From JAGMXM01 sp964458325 (GTDB lineage Bacteria; Verrucomicrobiota; Verrucomicrobiia; Limisphaerales; UBA1319): 15,596 bases of DNA. The notes under the pieces are model-generated. The model made no database searches. It was not told the DNA's origin and saw nothing but the letters and a program-made list of their open reading frames with translations. Positions within the stretch are counted from its first letter, which is position 1. Each line of letters begins with the position of its first letter. The stretch lies in the NCBI GenBank assembly GCA_964458325.1, contig CAYWIM010000099.1:1-15596 (forward strand). Reading direction: 5' to 3'. Below, piece by piece: positions 7,069 through 14,580 of the stretch. The position numbers and the translations under genes were made by a program.

Positions 7069-7926
7069 GTGGATCAGGATGTTGGCAAAACGGCCCGGGG
7101 ATTGCCCGGGCTGAATTCGCTGGGCGATCCGGTTGTCGCGGGCGCTTTGGGATGGGCGGGCCAATGGATCCTGCAAATCGGCTCGCTCCTGCGGGGCCTG
7201 ATCGCCTTCACCCTGATCATACTCGGGATTGTATTCACCAAGTGGGAGCGGGCCTCAGCCGTGATCCACCCCATGATTCGGACCGAGATCCGCCGGGCCG
7301 GTGTCCGCCTGGTTCCGATCATCGCGTTGATTGCATTCTGCCTGGGTTTCGTGGTGATCGGCCAGGCGGTGGCGCTGCTGTCTCAGGTGGGCGCCCAGGA
7401 ATACACGGGCATGGTCATGGTCACCGTCGTGATCCGCGAGCTGGGCCCGCTGGTGACCGCCTTGCTGGTCCTGGCCTGGGTGGGCACGGGCACCGTCATC
7501 GAGCTGGGCAACGCCCGCACACGCGGCGAGATCGAGGCGCTCGAAGCCCTGGGGATCGATCCCATCCATTACCTTGTCGTCCCCCGCGTGATCGGTCAGG
7601 CCACGGCGATCTTTTCGCTCACGGTGTATCTCGTGTTGATCTCCCTGTTCAGCGGCTACCTGTTCGCCTTTTTGCAGGATGTGCCCCTCCGGCCCAGCCA
7701 GTATCTCGATCAGGTGATCATCGCATTGCGGTGGGAAGACTTCGTCCTGCTGGCGTTCAAAAGCCTCTGCTTCGGGGCGATCATCGCCGTGGTGACCTGC
7801 TACGAAGGGCTGGCGCGGCCCCTGCGCCAGCACGAGATCGCCGAAGCCACCACTCGCGCCGTGGTCCAAAGCCTGGTCGCCTGCGTCCTGGTCGACGTCT
7901 TCCTGCTGCTCTACCTGCTGGTCTGA
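7069..7926 (+). CDS. mlaE: MlaE-family ABC transporter permease
   Basis: This is the membrane subunit of an MCE-type ABC importer/exporter that moves phospholipids between the inner membrane and the periplasmic MCE protein. The 285-residue protein has an amphipathic N-terminal region, about five to six hydrophobic segments and the family signature: VIRELGPLVTALLVLAWVG followed by IELG, EIEALEALGIDPIHYLVVPRVI. These match the MlaE/YrbE block that contacts the ATPase. The start is uncertain. The GTG at 7069 gives the longest product; TTG at 7102 and CTG at 7111 are alternatives, and a TGA at 7033 rules out anything much earlier. No good ribosome site precedes 7069. It is first in a run with the ATP-binding protein (13 nt later), the MCE protein and a lipoprotein. 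The symbol denotes family, not proven orthology. Confidence 0.92.
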   Translation: MDQDVGKTARGLPGLNSLGDPVVAGALGWAGQWILQIGSLLRGLIAFTLIILGIVFTKWERASAVIHPMIRTEIRRAGVRLVPIIALIAFCLGFVVIGQAVALLSQVGAQEYTGMVMVTVVIRELGPLVTALLVLAWVGTGTVIELGNARTRGEIEALEALGIDPIHYLVVPRVIGQATAIFSLTVYLVLISLFSGYLFAFLQDVPLRPSQYLDQVIIALRWEDFVLLAFKSLCFGAIIAVVTCYEGLARPLRQHEIAEATTRAVVQSLVACVLVDVFLLLYLLV

Positions 7927-7939
7927 TCTCGATGTCCGG

Positions 7940-8737
7940 ATGACTGCCCCGCTCCCACCCCAGCCGCTCCCAGCCGCTCCGTTCCTCGAGCTGATCGGCG
8001 TCACGGTGGTCGCATCCCACAACCCGGACATCATACGGGTCGAGAATCTCGATTGGGCGATCCAGCCTGGCGAGTTCTGGGTGGTCGGTGGTCCGCCCGA
8101 CTCGGGCAAGACCGATCTGTTGGTCACAGCCGCCTGCCTGTCCCGGCCGAAACGTGGACAGCACCGGTTGTTTGGCCGCGACACCCATGCCGTTCCGACC
8201 GAGCACTCGCTGCAGGATCGGCTCCGGGTGGGCATGGTGTTTGCCGACGGAGGCCGCCTTCTGCAGCAGTTGACGGTGACCGAGAACCTGGCCCTGCCCT
8301 GGTGTTACCATCACAACTGCCCCTTCGATGCCGCGGCCGATCGGGTTCAATCGCTGCTCACGGCGCATGGCCTCGAGTTCCTCGCTGCCCAGCCGTGCCA
8401 CCGGCTCAGCCGCCCCTGGCGGCAGCGGGTTGCCCTGGCACGAGCCCTCATGCTCGGCCCCGATCTCCTCTTTCTGGACAATCCCACGGGCGGGCTGAAT
8501 CCCGGTCAGATCGACTGGTGGATGGATTGGCTGGACAAGCTTCAAACCGGCCAGGCCCCCCCGGACTGCCGCCCCATCACCCTCGTGGTGGCCACCGACG
8601 ATCTCCGCCCCTGGCGCCGGCCCGGCCGTCAATTCGCCATCCTCCATCAACGCCGCTGGCGTCCGTTGGGAGACTTGGCCGCACTCGCGGATTGCACCGA
8701 ACCCGCCATCCGTGAATTATTGGGCGAACCGTCATGA
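7940..8737 (+). CDS. MlaF-position ABC protein with degenerate catalytic motifs
   Basis: By position and fold this should be the ATPase of the MCE lipid transporter (MlaF type), a cytoplasmic partner of the permease. The 265-residue protein keeps a Walker A motif, GPPDSGKT (51-58), and the Walker B aspartate in LLFLD (176-180). Other motifs are altered. The Q-loop reads VFAD, with Ala102 for Gln. The ABC signature reads LSRPWRQR (156-163) rather than LSGGQ. Asn181 replaces the catalytic Glu after Walker B. The D-loop reads GLNP, with Asn187 for Asp. The H-switch reads ATDD (218-221), with Asp220 for His. ATP binding is plausible, but normal hydrolysis is not expected. The frame is intact with good codon bias, so it is not simply a decayed pseudogene. 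It is 13 nt after the permease and 14 nt before the MCE gene. Confidence 0.9.
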   Translation: MTAPLPPQPLPAAPFLELIGVTVVASHNPDIIRVENLDWAIQPGEFWVVGGPPDSGKTDLLVTAACLSRPKRGQHRLFGRDTHAVPTEHSLQDRLRVGMVFADGGRLLQQLTVTENLALPWCYHHNCPFDAAADRVQSLLTAHGLEFLAAQPCHRLSRPWRQRVALARALMLGPDLLFLDNPTGGLNPGQIDWWMDWLDKLQTGQAPPDCRPITLVVATDDLRPWRRPGRQFAILHQRRWRPLGDLAALADCTEPAIRELLGEPS

Positions 8738-8751
8738 ACCATTGACATCCC

Positions 8752-9873
8752 ATGGCTCTTCAGGACCTCACACCGCAGTTGCGGACCCGGCTCAGCCGAG
8801 TCGAGCGGATCGTCGGCGTGTTCGTCATTCTCGCCGCCATGCTGATGATGGCGGGATTCATCTATTACATCTATGCCACCGCCCAGCGCAAAGGCTGGTT
8901 CGTGACCAAGGTCACCTATCACACCTTCGTCGATTCCGCCACCGGCTTCCTCGTCGGCAACCCCGTCCGCCTCATGGGCTTCACCGCAGGCGAGATCACC
9001 AAGATCCTCCCTGAACCGCCCGAAACCTACTACCGCAACGTCTACATCGAGTTCGTGGTGCGGGAACCTTATTTCGGCTATCTCTGGACGGACTCGCGCG
9101 TGCGGGTGGCATCCGCAGATTTCCTCGGGAACCGGTTTCTCGAGGTGACCAAGGGCGGCGCCTCGGGCAAGAAGGTCCAGGCCACTTACCGCTACAACGC
9201 CTCCGGCGAACTCGAGATGTGGGTCGATCCCGACCCCGAAAACAACATCGCCGGCAATGTCTTCCAGCCGGTCAGCGAGCTCAAGTCCGGCACCAACGAG
9301 TTCAAAGGCTATTGGCTCATCGCTGATGAATCCCCCCCGCTCACCGAGCGCCTCCAAACCATGGTCACCAACTTCTCCCAGGCGCTCCCCGCCGTGTTTG
9401 CCCTCACCAATTCGATCAATAACACGCTCTCGAACAGCAGCCGCACGCTCGTCCGCCTCGAGCAGATCCTCCAAAACCTCCAGCCGGCTGTCACCAATGC
9501 AGTCGTCATCACCGATCACCTTACCAATCCCAATGGGTCGCTCGGCCAGTGGCTCATACCGACCCAGATCAATACCCGGATCGAAACCACGCTCGACTCC
9601 GCCCACTCGACCGTGCGCACCGCCGAAACCAATCTCCAGGCCCTCTCCTCCAATCTCAACCGATCGCTCGATAACATCGCTGGCATCACCCATAACCTCC
9701 GCCAGCAAGTCGAGGCCAACAGCCTCCTGCTCACCGAGCTCTCCCAGCTCCTCATCGACGCCGACGATTTCGTGCAGGGGCTCAAACGAAACTGGCTCCT
9801 GAAAAGCGCGTTCGCCCCTGCCACCAACGCACCAATCGAGAGCCTCCTCGAACCCGCCGCCGGCCGCCCATGA
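8752..9873 (+). CDS. MCE-domain (MlaD-family) lipid transport protein
   Basis: MCE proteins form rings anchored in the inner membrane and carry lipids across the periplasm. The 373-residue protein has a cytoplasmic stretch, one transmembrane helix (about 19-42) and an MCE domain from about 50 to 135. Its core shows GFLVGNPVRLMGFTAGEI, the typical substrate-strand motif, and SADFLGNRFLEVT near the domain end. An insertion-like region (about 140-190) precedes a long helical segment rich in Asn, Thr and Leu (about 195-340). That segment probably extends the ring into a tube or needle, as seen in longer MCE proteins. The start at 8752 has no obvious ribosome site and follows the ABC protein by 14 nt. 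Its stop overlaps the next start as ATGA, which implies translational coupling with the lipoprotein. Confidence 0.92.
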   Translation: MALQDLTPQLRTRLSRVERIVGVFVILAAMLMMAGFIYYIYATAQRKGWFVTKVTYHTFVDSATGFLVGNPVRLMGFTAGEITKILPEPPETYYRNVYIEFVVREPYFGYLWTDSRVRVASADFLGNRFLEVTKGGASGKKVQATYRYNASGELEMWVDPDPENNIAGNVFQPVSELKSGTNEFKGYWLIADESPPLTERLQTMVTNFSQALPAVFALTNSINNTLSNSSRTLVRLEQILQNLQPAVTNAVVITDHLTNPNGSLGQWLIPTQINTRIETTLDSAHSTVRTAETNLQALSSNLNRSLDNIAGITHNLRQQVEANSLLLTELSQLLIDADDFVQGLKRNWLLKSAFAPATNAPIESLLEPAAGRP

Positions 9874-11045
9874 CACCCCTCCATCAGCCTCCCCCTCGAT
9901 CGGCCTTCGGCCACCCTCTGCCCCGCACCGCAGGGGAGAGGCCAGGGAAAGGAGGCATTCCGCGGTTCAAGGCTTCCAAGCGCGAACCTTGGCTCGCCGC
10001 GCTTCTTGTCATGATGATCCTGGGCTGCCGCACCGCTCCGCCGCCCCCGCCCGTCCCCGCTGCCCGCCAGCAGGCTCAGCAGATCGCCCAGTCCGCCCTC
10101 GCCCTTTCCCAGCAGGCCAACTGGGCCGCCGCCGAGCGGGAATGGGCTCGAGCCGCCGACCAGTTCGGCGCCCTCAATGACCGCGTCCAGGAAGCCGTTG
10201 CCCTCCATAACCTCGCCCAAGCCCAGCGCCAGCTCGGACGCCTCCTCAGCGCCCGCGATCACTTCGAGCGCGCCGCCCGCATCAATCAATCCACCAGCCA
10301 AACCAATGCCTGGTGGCGCAACCAGCTCGCCCTCGTCCAGCTCGAACCCGATCTGGATCCCCCCGTCTCGCCCGCGCCCCGCCTCGATGCCCTCTCCGCT
10401 CTGCTGCCCACGCTGACCGATCCCCGGCTTCGGGGCCTTCTCCTCAACGATCTCGGCCGCCAGCAGCTCCGGCAGGGCGAGATCCCCGCCGCCGAGGCAA
10501 CCCTCCGCCAGGCCCTCGAGACCTTCCGCGCCGCGGCCTGGCCCCCCGGCGTCGCTGCCGCCACCGCCAACCTCGCCGACGCCCAGCTGGCCCAGAACCA
10601 GTTCGAGCCCGCCTATGCCTCCTGGACCACCGCCCTGCGCCTCTTCGAGCTGGCCGCCGACCTCCAGGGCATCGCCCTCGCCATGGAAGGCCTCGGACGC
10701 ACCCGTCTGGCCGAAGCGCGCAACCTCGCCCAGGCCGAGGATTGGCTCCGCCGCGCCGCCCGCGGCTACCACCACATCCATCGCACGCTGGACATCATCC
10801 GCGTTCTCGAGTCCTTGATCCTCTGCCTCCAACAGCAGCAGCATCCCGTCGTGTTCGTCCAGCAGGAGCTCGCCGAAGCCCACGAGTCCGCCGCGGCTTT
10901 CTGGGAGGCCGCCGAATCCCCTGCTCGCGCCCTGCGCCATTGGCGGGCCGCCGCATCCCTCCGCTCGGGCACATCGGACGCTGCCGCCCTCGCCCGCGCC
11001 CAAGCCGGCGTCCAGCGCTGCTCGAACGCATCCCCCAATCCTTGA
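9870..11045 (+). CDS. helical-repeat (TPR-like) lipoprotein of the MCE operon
   Basis: I do not recognise a named gene. The start overlaps the MCE stop (ATGA), and no other standard start occurs before the signal sequence. After an unusually long 40-residue leader comes a hydrophobic stretch, WLAALLVMMILGC, in which Cys53 fits a lipobox, so the mature protein should be a lipid-anchored periplasmic protein. A proline run follows (56-62). The remainder is almost entirely Ala/Leu/Gln-rich helices with TPR-like pairs at about 75-140 and 190-300, for example LHNLAQAQRQLGRLLSARDHFERAA. MCE operons often end with an unrelated auxiliary lipoprotein (ABC-type transport auxiliary); here a helical-repeat lipoprotein takes that place. 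It may help dock the transporter at the outer membrane, which is an inference from context. Residues 9-28 are encoded by repeat R2. It ends 19 nt before the convergent uxaC. Confidence 0.82.
   Translation: MTPLHQPPPRSAFGHPLPRTAGERPGKGGIPRFKASKREPWLAALLVMMILGCRTAPPPPPVPAARQQAQQIAQSALALSQQANWAAAEREWARAADQFGALNDRVQEAVALHNLAQAQRQLGRLLSARDHFERAARINQSTSQTNAWWRNQLALVQLEPDLDPPVSPAPRLDALSALLPTLTDPRLRGLLLNDLGRQQLRQGEIPAAEATLRQALETFRAAAWPPGVAAATANLADAQLAQNQFEPAYASWTTALRLFELAADLQGIALAMEGLGRTRLAEARNLAQAEDWLRRAARGYHHIHRTLDIIRVLESLILCLQQQQHPVVFVQQELAEAHESAAAFWEAAESPARALRHWRAAASLRSGTSDAAALARAQAGVQRCSNASPNP
9898..9958 (+). repeat. dispersed hairpin repeat R2, copy B, inside the lipoprotein leader
   Basis: The segment shares CGGCCACCCT, a C-rich/G-rich hairpin and GGGAAA with the minus strand of 5531-5585. 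The hairpin arms are CCTCTGCCCC (around 9914-9923) and GGGGAGAGG (around 9932-9940). It lies within the reading frame of the lipoprotein and supplies SAFGHPLPRTAGERPGKGG, before the hydrophobic signal segment. Confidence 0.6.
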
Positions 11046-11064
11046 GTCTTCGCAGCCCCGCCGG

Positions 11065-12474
11065 CTACCGCACGCCCGGCAGCCCGAAATAGTCGCGCGC
11101 GTTCTCGAAGCAGATGCCCCGGATCATCGGCTCGATCAGGCTGTCTTCGGCGGGGATCTCCCCTTGATCGATCTCGCGCCCGAGCAGGTTGCACAGCACC
11201 CGCCTGAAATACTCGTGGCGCGGGTAGGACATGAACGAGCGCGAATCGGTGAGCATGCCGACGAAGCGCGAGAGCAGGCCCAGGTTGGACAGCGCGTTCA
11301 GCTGCCATTCCATCCCTTCTCTCTGGTCCAGAAACCACCAGCCGCTGCCAAACTGGATCTTGCCCGCCATCGATCCGTCCTGGAAATTGCCAATCATGCT
11401 GGCCAGCACGTAGTTGTCCGCCGGATTCAGGTTGTAGAGGATCGTCTTCGGCAGGGCGCCCTCGCGGTCCAGCCGGTTCAGGAACGCCGACAGCGCCTCC
11501 GCCTGCGGCCAGTCCCCGATCGAGTCGAATCCGATGTCCGGCCCGACGGCCCGAAAGAGCCGGCTGTTGTTGTTCCGGAGTGCGCCCAGGTGGATCTGCT
11601 GGGCCCAGCCCTTGGCCGCCGCCCACCGGCCGAAATGGAGCATCAGCTCGGTGGCATACCGCGCCCGCTCCGCCGGCGCGGCCGCCTGTCCGCGCCGGGC
11701 CCGGTCAAAGATGGCCGCCACCGCCGATATCTCCGTAAAATCCGCATAGCAATGGGGCAGCCCATGATCCGATAGCCGGCACCCGGCCGCATGAAAGGCG
11801 TCGTGCCGCCTTCGGAGCGCCTCGACCAGATCCGCAAACCCCGCGATCTCCATCTGGCTGGCCGCCGCCAGCCGGTCCACCCATCCGTTGAATGCCTCCG
11901 GCTGGTCCACCATCAACGCGCGGTCCGGACGAAACGTCGGATACACCCGCGTGGCCATGTCCGCCAACCCCGCGATCGCCGCATGATGAGCCAGATCGTC
12001 GGCCGGATCATCCGTCGTGCACACCGCCGCCACCTTGAACTTCTTCAGGATGCCGCGGGCAGTCATCTCCCGCGACTGAAGCCGCTCGTTGGCCTGCTGC
12101 CAGATCGAGGGTGCGCTCCGCTCGTCCAGCAGTTCGTCCACCCCGAAATACCGCTTCAGCTCCAGGTGCGTCCAATGATAGAGCGGGTTCCGGAGCGTCC
12201 GCGGCACCGTCCGCACCCAGGCCATGAACTTGTCGTAGGGATCCGCGTCGCCCGTGCAGAACCGCTCTGGCACCCCGTTGGATCGCATCGCCCTCCACTT
12301 GTAATGGTCCCCTTCCAGCCAGATCTCGAACAGATTCCGGAACTGGCGGTTCCCGGCCACATCCCTCGGCGACAGATGACAGTGATAATCGAGAATCGGC
12401 AGGTCCCGCGCGAACTCGTGGTACAGCCGGACCGCTGTCCGGCCCTGGAGAAGGAAGTTTTCCGTGATGAACAT
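11065..12474 (-). CDS. uxaC: uronate isomerase (glucuronate isomerase)
   Basis: UxaC converts D-glucuronate to D-fructuronate and D-galacturonate to D-tagaturonate, the entry step of hexuronate catabolism in the cytoplasm. The 469-residue length matches the E. coli enzyme (about 470). It begins FITENFLLQ and has LDYHCHLSP with metal ligands His31 and His33, as in other amidohydrolase-fold uronate isomerases. Further family blocks are CTTDDPADDL (152-161), HLGALRNNN (295-303), the GDWPQ region (320-324) and LTDSRSF with Asp409. An upstream in-frame start at 12846 would add 124 unrelated residues and overlap the next gene, so the ATG at 12474 is used. No strong ribosome site is visible. It stands alone, with no other uronate pathway gene in the window, and is divergent from the cupredoxin-like gene. 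Confidence 0.96.
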   Translation of the reverse strand: MFITENFLLQGRTAVRLYHEFARDLPILDYHCHLSPRDVAGNRQFRNLFEIWLEGDHYKWRAMRSNGVPERFCTGDADPYDKFMAWVRTVPRTLRNPLYHWTHLELKRYFGVDELLDERSAPSIWQQANERLQSREMTARGILKKFKVAAVCTTDDPADDLAHHAAIAGLADMATRVYPTFRPDRALMVDQPEAFNGWVDRLAAASQMEIAGFADLVEALRRRHDAFHAAGCRLSDHGLPHCYADFTEISAVAAIFDRARRGQAAAPAERARYATELMLHFGRWAAAKGWAQQIHLGALRNNNSRLFRAVGPDIGFDSIGDWPQAEALSAFLNRLDREGALPKTILYNLNPADNYVLASMIGNFQDGSMAGKIQFGSGWWFLDQREGMEWQLNALSNLGLLSRFVGMLTDSRSFMSYPRHEYFRRVLCNLLGREIDQGEIPAEDSLIEPMIRGICFENARDYFGLPGVR

Positions 12475-12685
12475 AGCGCCGGGATTCTGGCATTGACAGC
12501 CACCGTTAGCCAGACGATTCCCGGCGATCGATCCTTTCATCGCACGGCGTTGATGCGGGGCGGCAGGACGCCGAACCACTCGAAGCGCCGAGCTGATCCG
12601 GAAGCGGTTGCGGCAAGAGTTCCATGTGATAGACTGCAGCGACCTGCCCGGGGCGCCAGGCGAACCGGGAGCCACGATCGAGTAG
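12475..12685. other. divergent gap between uxaC and the cupredoxin-like gene
   Basis: This 211-nt gap must carry both promoters. A TTGACA at 12493-12498 resembles a -35 box but has no acceptable -10 at the right distance. The stretch of about 12536-12630 looks like a dispersed intergenic sequence known to me only by resemblance, and no second copy is in this window. No gene is supported here. Confidence 0.4.
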
Positions 12686-13438
12686 ATGAGCATGATCACA
12701 CGACGATCTTTTTTCGCCGGGCTGATGGCGGGCGGCGCTGCCGCCGCGCGCTGGCGCGCGGAAGCCGTCGAGCCGATCGCCCGCCTCCAGGGCGATGCGA
12801 GCCTCCTCGGCTCGCCCCCCCCGGAAATCCCGGTCGACCTGACCAACTTTCCCGAGTGCCGCGCTATCGCGCCGAATCCCCTGACAACCCGCCATTATAT
12901 CGTCGGCGCCGAGGGCGCGCTCGCCAACGTGTTCGTCCACGTGGCGGACGGGCTGCCTCCTGGCGACCGCACACCGCCATCCGAACCCGTCCTGCTGGAC
13001 CAGCGGCGCTGCGGATTCCACCCCTACGTGCTCGGGATGCAGGTGGGCCAAATCGTTCGGATCCGCAATTCCGAGCCCTATCTCGAGACCGTCCATGCCC
13101 TGCCCAAGATCAACCGCGAGTTCAACATCGCCCAACCCGTCACCGGCATGGTCAACGAGGTGCGTTTCGACCATCCCGAAGTGCTGATCAAGGTGAAGTG
13201 CGAGATCCACCCCTGGGAATTCGCCTTCATCGGTGTGGTGGATCACCCCTTCTTCGCGGTGACGGATTCCCAGGGCCGGTTTGCGCTGCCTCCCGGGCTC
13301 CCGCCTGGCCGCTACCGGCTGGCCGCCACCCATCCCAAGGCCGGCACACAAACCGTCGATGTGACCCTCGCCCCTGGCGAAACAAAGTCCGTCCGGTTCG
13401 AGTTCAAACCGCACACGGCCCCTTCCTCGCCCGCCTAG
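12686..13438 (+). CDS. Tat-exported cupredoxin-like protein
   Basis: The 250-residue protein starts with a twin-arginine signal, TRRSFFAGLMAGGAAAA (5-21), so it should be exported folded to the periplasm. The body resembles the plastocyanin-like proteins often labelled methylamine-utilisation-like. CGFHPYVLGMQVGQIVRIRNSEPYLETVH (109-136) is followed by the VLIKVKCEIHPWEFAFIGVVDHPFFAVTD block (166-194). A C-terminal beta domain (about 190-240) has the GRFALPPGLPPGRYRLAA pattern of carboxypeptidase regulatory-like folds. Cys172 and His175 sit where copper ligands occur, and His136 could be the third. The usual axial Met of CxxHPWM is Glu178 here. ATG at 12686 or 12692 are both possible starts. 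It precedes hypE by 23 nt, but no functional link is known to me. Confidence 0.85.
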   Translation: MSMITRRSFFAGLMAGGAAAARWRAEAVEPIARLQGDASLLGSPPPEIPVDLTNFPECRAIAPNPLTTRHYIVGAEGALANVFVHVADGLPPGDRTPPSEPVLLDQRRCGFHPYVLGMQVGQIVRIRNSEPYLETVHALPKINREFNIAQPVTGMVNEVRFDHPEVLIKVKCEIHPWEFAFIGVVDHPFFAVTDSQGRFALPPGLPPGRYRLAATHPKAGTQTVDVTLAPGETKSVRFEFKPHTAPSSPA

Positions 13439-13461
13439 CCGAGGATGCCCCTCGATCGTTT

Positions 13462-14574
13462 ATGCTGAATGCCAACCATGAGCCGCCGGACAAGGCCACG
13501 CGGCAGCTGTCGCAGGGCGCCGCAGATCCGCCGGCGGCCGGCCCGGTCTGCCCCGTGCCCTTGAGCGATTACCCGCGGGTTCTTCTGGCCCACGGAGGCG
13601 GCGGCAAGCTCATGGACCAGCTGATCCACCGCGTCTTCATGCCGGCCTTTGGGAACCCGATCCTCGATGCCTGCCACGACGGCGCCCGGCTCGCGATCGG
13701 GGGCGCGAAGCTGGCGCTGACCACCGACTCCTATGTCGTGCACCCGCTCTTCTTCCCGGGAGGCGACATCGGCGCGCTGGCGGTCAATGGCACAGTCAAC
13801 GACCTTGCCATGTGCGGCGCTCAGCCCCTCTATCTCACCGCAGCGTTCATCCTCGAAGAAGGTCTGCCGATGGAAACGCTGATCCGCGTGGTCGACTCGA
13901 TGCGCCGGGCGGCGGCCGCAGCCGGCGTCCAGATCGTGACAGGAGATACCAAGGTGGTCGACCAAGGCAAAGGCGACGGCGTTTACATCAATACCGCCGG
14001 CGTCGGGGTGCTCGAGTTCGACCGGGACATCGGCCCGGCCCAAGTCGAGCCCGGCGACGTCATCCTCGTCAATGGCGACCTGGGCCGCCACGGCATCGCC
14101 ATCATGGCCGTCCGCGAAGGACTCGCGTTCGAGACGGAGATCCAGAGCGATTGCGCACCGCTTCACGGCCCGGTGCTCGCCCTGCTCGAAGCCGGGATCG
14201 AAGTGCATTGCCTGCGCGACCTGACCCGGGGCGGGCTGGCGAGCGCGCTGGTGGAAATCGCCGAAACCGCCGGCCGGACGCTCGAACTGGATCAGGCAGC
14301 CATCCCGGTGACCGATGAGGTCCAGGGCGCCTGCGAGCTCCTCGGCCTCGATCCCCTCTACGTCGCTAACGAAGGACGGTTCGTAGCGTTCGTCGCTTCG
14401 GCCGACGCCGAGCGCGCCCTTGCCCTGCTCCAGCGCCATGCGCCTTCCCTGCCTGCCTGCGCCATCGGCCGGGTCGCAGACCCGTCCGAACCCCTCGTGG
14501 CGCTCCGATCGACCATCGGCACCTGGCGCATCGTCGACCGTCTCAGCGGCGAGCAACTGCCGCGCATCTGTTGA
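13462..14574 (+). CDS. hypE: hydrogenase maturation protein HypE
   Basis: HypE takes a carbamoyl group from HypF onto its C-terminal cysteine and dehydrates it with ATP to a thiocyanate, the source of the cyanide ligands of NiFe hydrogenases. The 370-residue protein ends exactly in PRIC (Cys370), the carbamoylated tail. AHGGGGKLMDQLI (43-55), TVNDLAMCGA (111-120), GDTKVV (161-166), NGDLGRHGIAIM (204-215) and DLTRGGLA (253-260) are the AIR-synthase-fold ATP-binding blocks. It has about 35 extra residues before the usual start, rich in Pro, Ala and Gln. The ATG at 13462 is the only good start; a much longer frame extends upstream across uxaC and the cupredoxin gene but is a chance opening. No hypABCDF or hydrogenase gene is in the window. 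It is 6 nt before the oxidoreductase gene. Confidence 0.96.
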   Translation: MLNANHEPPDKATRQLSQGAADPPAAGPVCPVPLSDYPRVLLAHGGGGKLMDQLIHRVFMPAFGNPILDACHDGARLAIGGAKLALTTDSYVVHPLFFPGGDIGALAVNGTVNDLAMCGAQPLYLTAAFILEEGLPMETLIRVVDSMRRAAAAAGVQIVTGDTKVVDQGKGDGVYINTAGVGVLEFDRDIGPAQVEPGDVILVNGDLGRHGIAIMAVREGLAFETEIQSDCAPLHGPVLALLEAGIEVHCLRDLTRGGLASALVEIAETAGRTLELDQAAIPVTDEVQGACELLGLDPLYVANEGRFVAFVASADAERALALLQRHAPSLPACAIGRVADPSEPLVALRSTIGTWRIVDRLSGEQLPRIC

Positions 14575-14580
14575 TCCGCC

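Noticed and set aside
8647..9876. Minus-strand open frame of 409 codons opposite the MCE gene
   Set aside because: Asp/Gly/Glu-rich mirror of the MCE codons, with no recognisable domain.
9516..11003. Minus-strand open frame of 495 codons opposite the MCE and lipoprotein genes
   Set aside because: Gly/Glu-rich low-complexity sequence with no motif; the plus-strand genes there have a clear TM helix, MCE domain and lipobox.
12493..12521. Sigma-70 promoter for the cupredoxin-like gene
   Set aside because: TTGACA is present, but the hexamer 17 nt later (GATTCC) is a poor -10 box.
12475..12846. N-terminal extension of uxaC to a start at 12846
   Set aside because: The 124 extra residues match nothing in the family and overlap the divergent Tat-signal gene.
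11791..13461. Upstream in-frame extension of hypE
   Set aside because: It runs through uxaC and the cupredoxin-like gene with no domain content; HypE homology begins only shortly after 13462.
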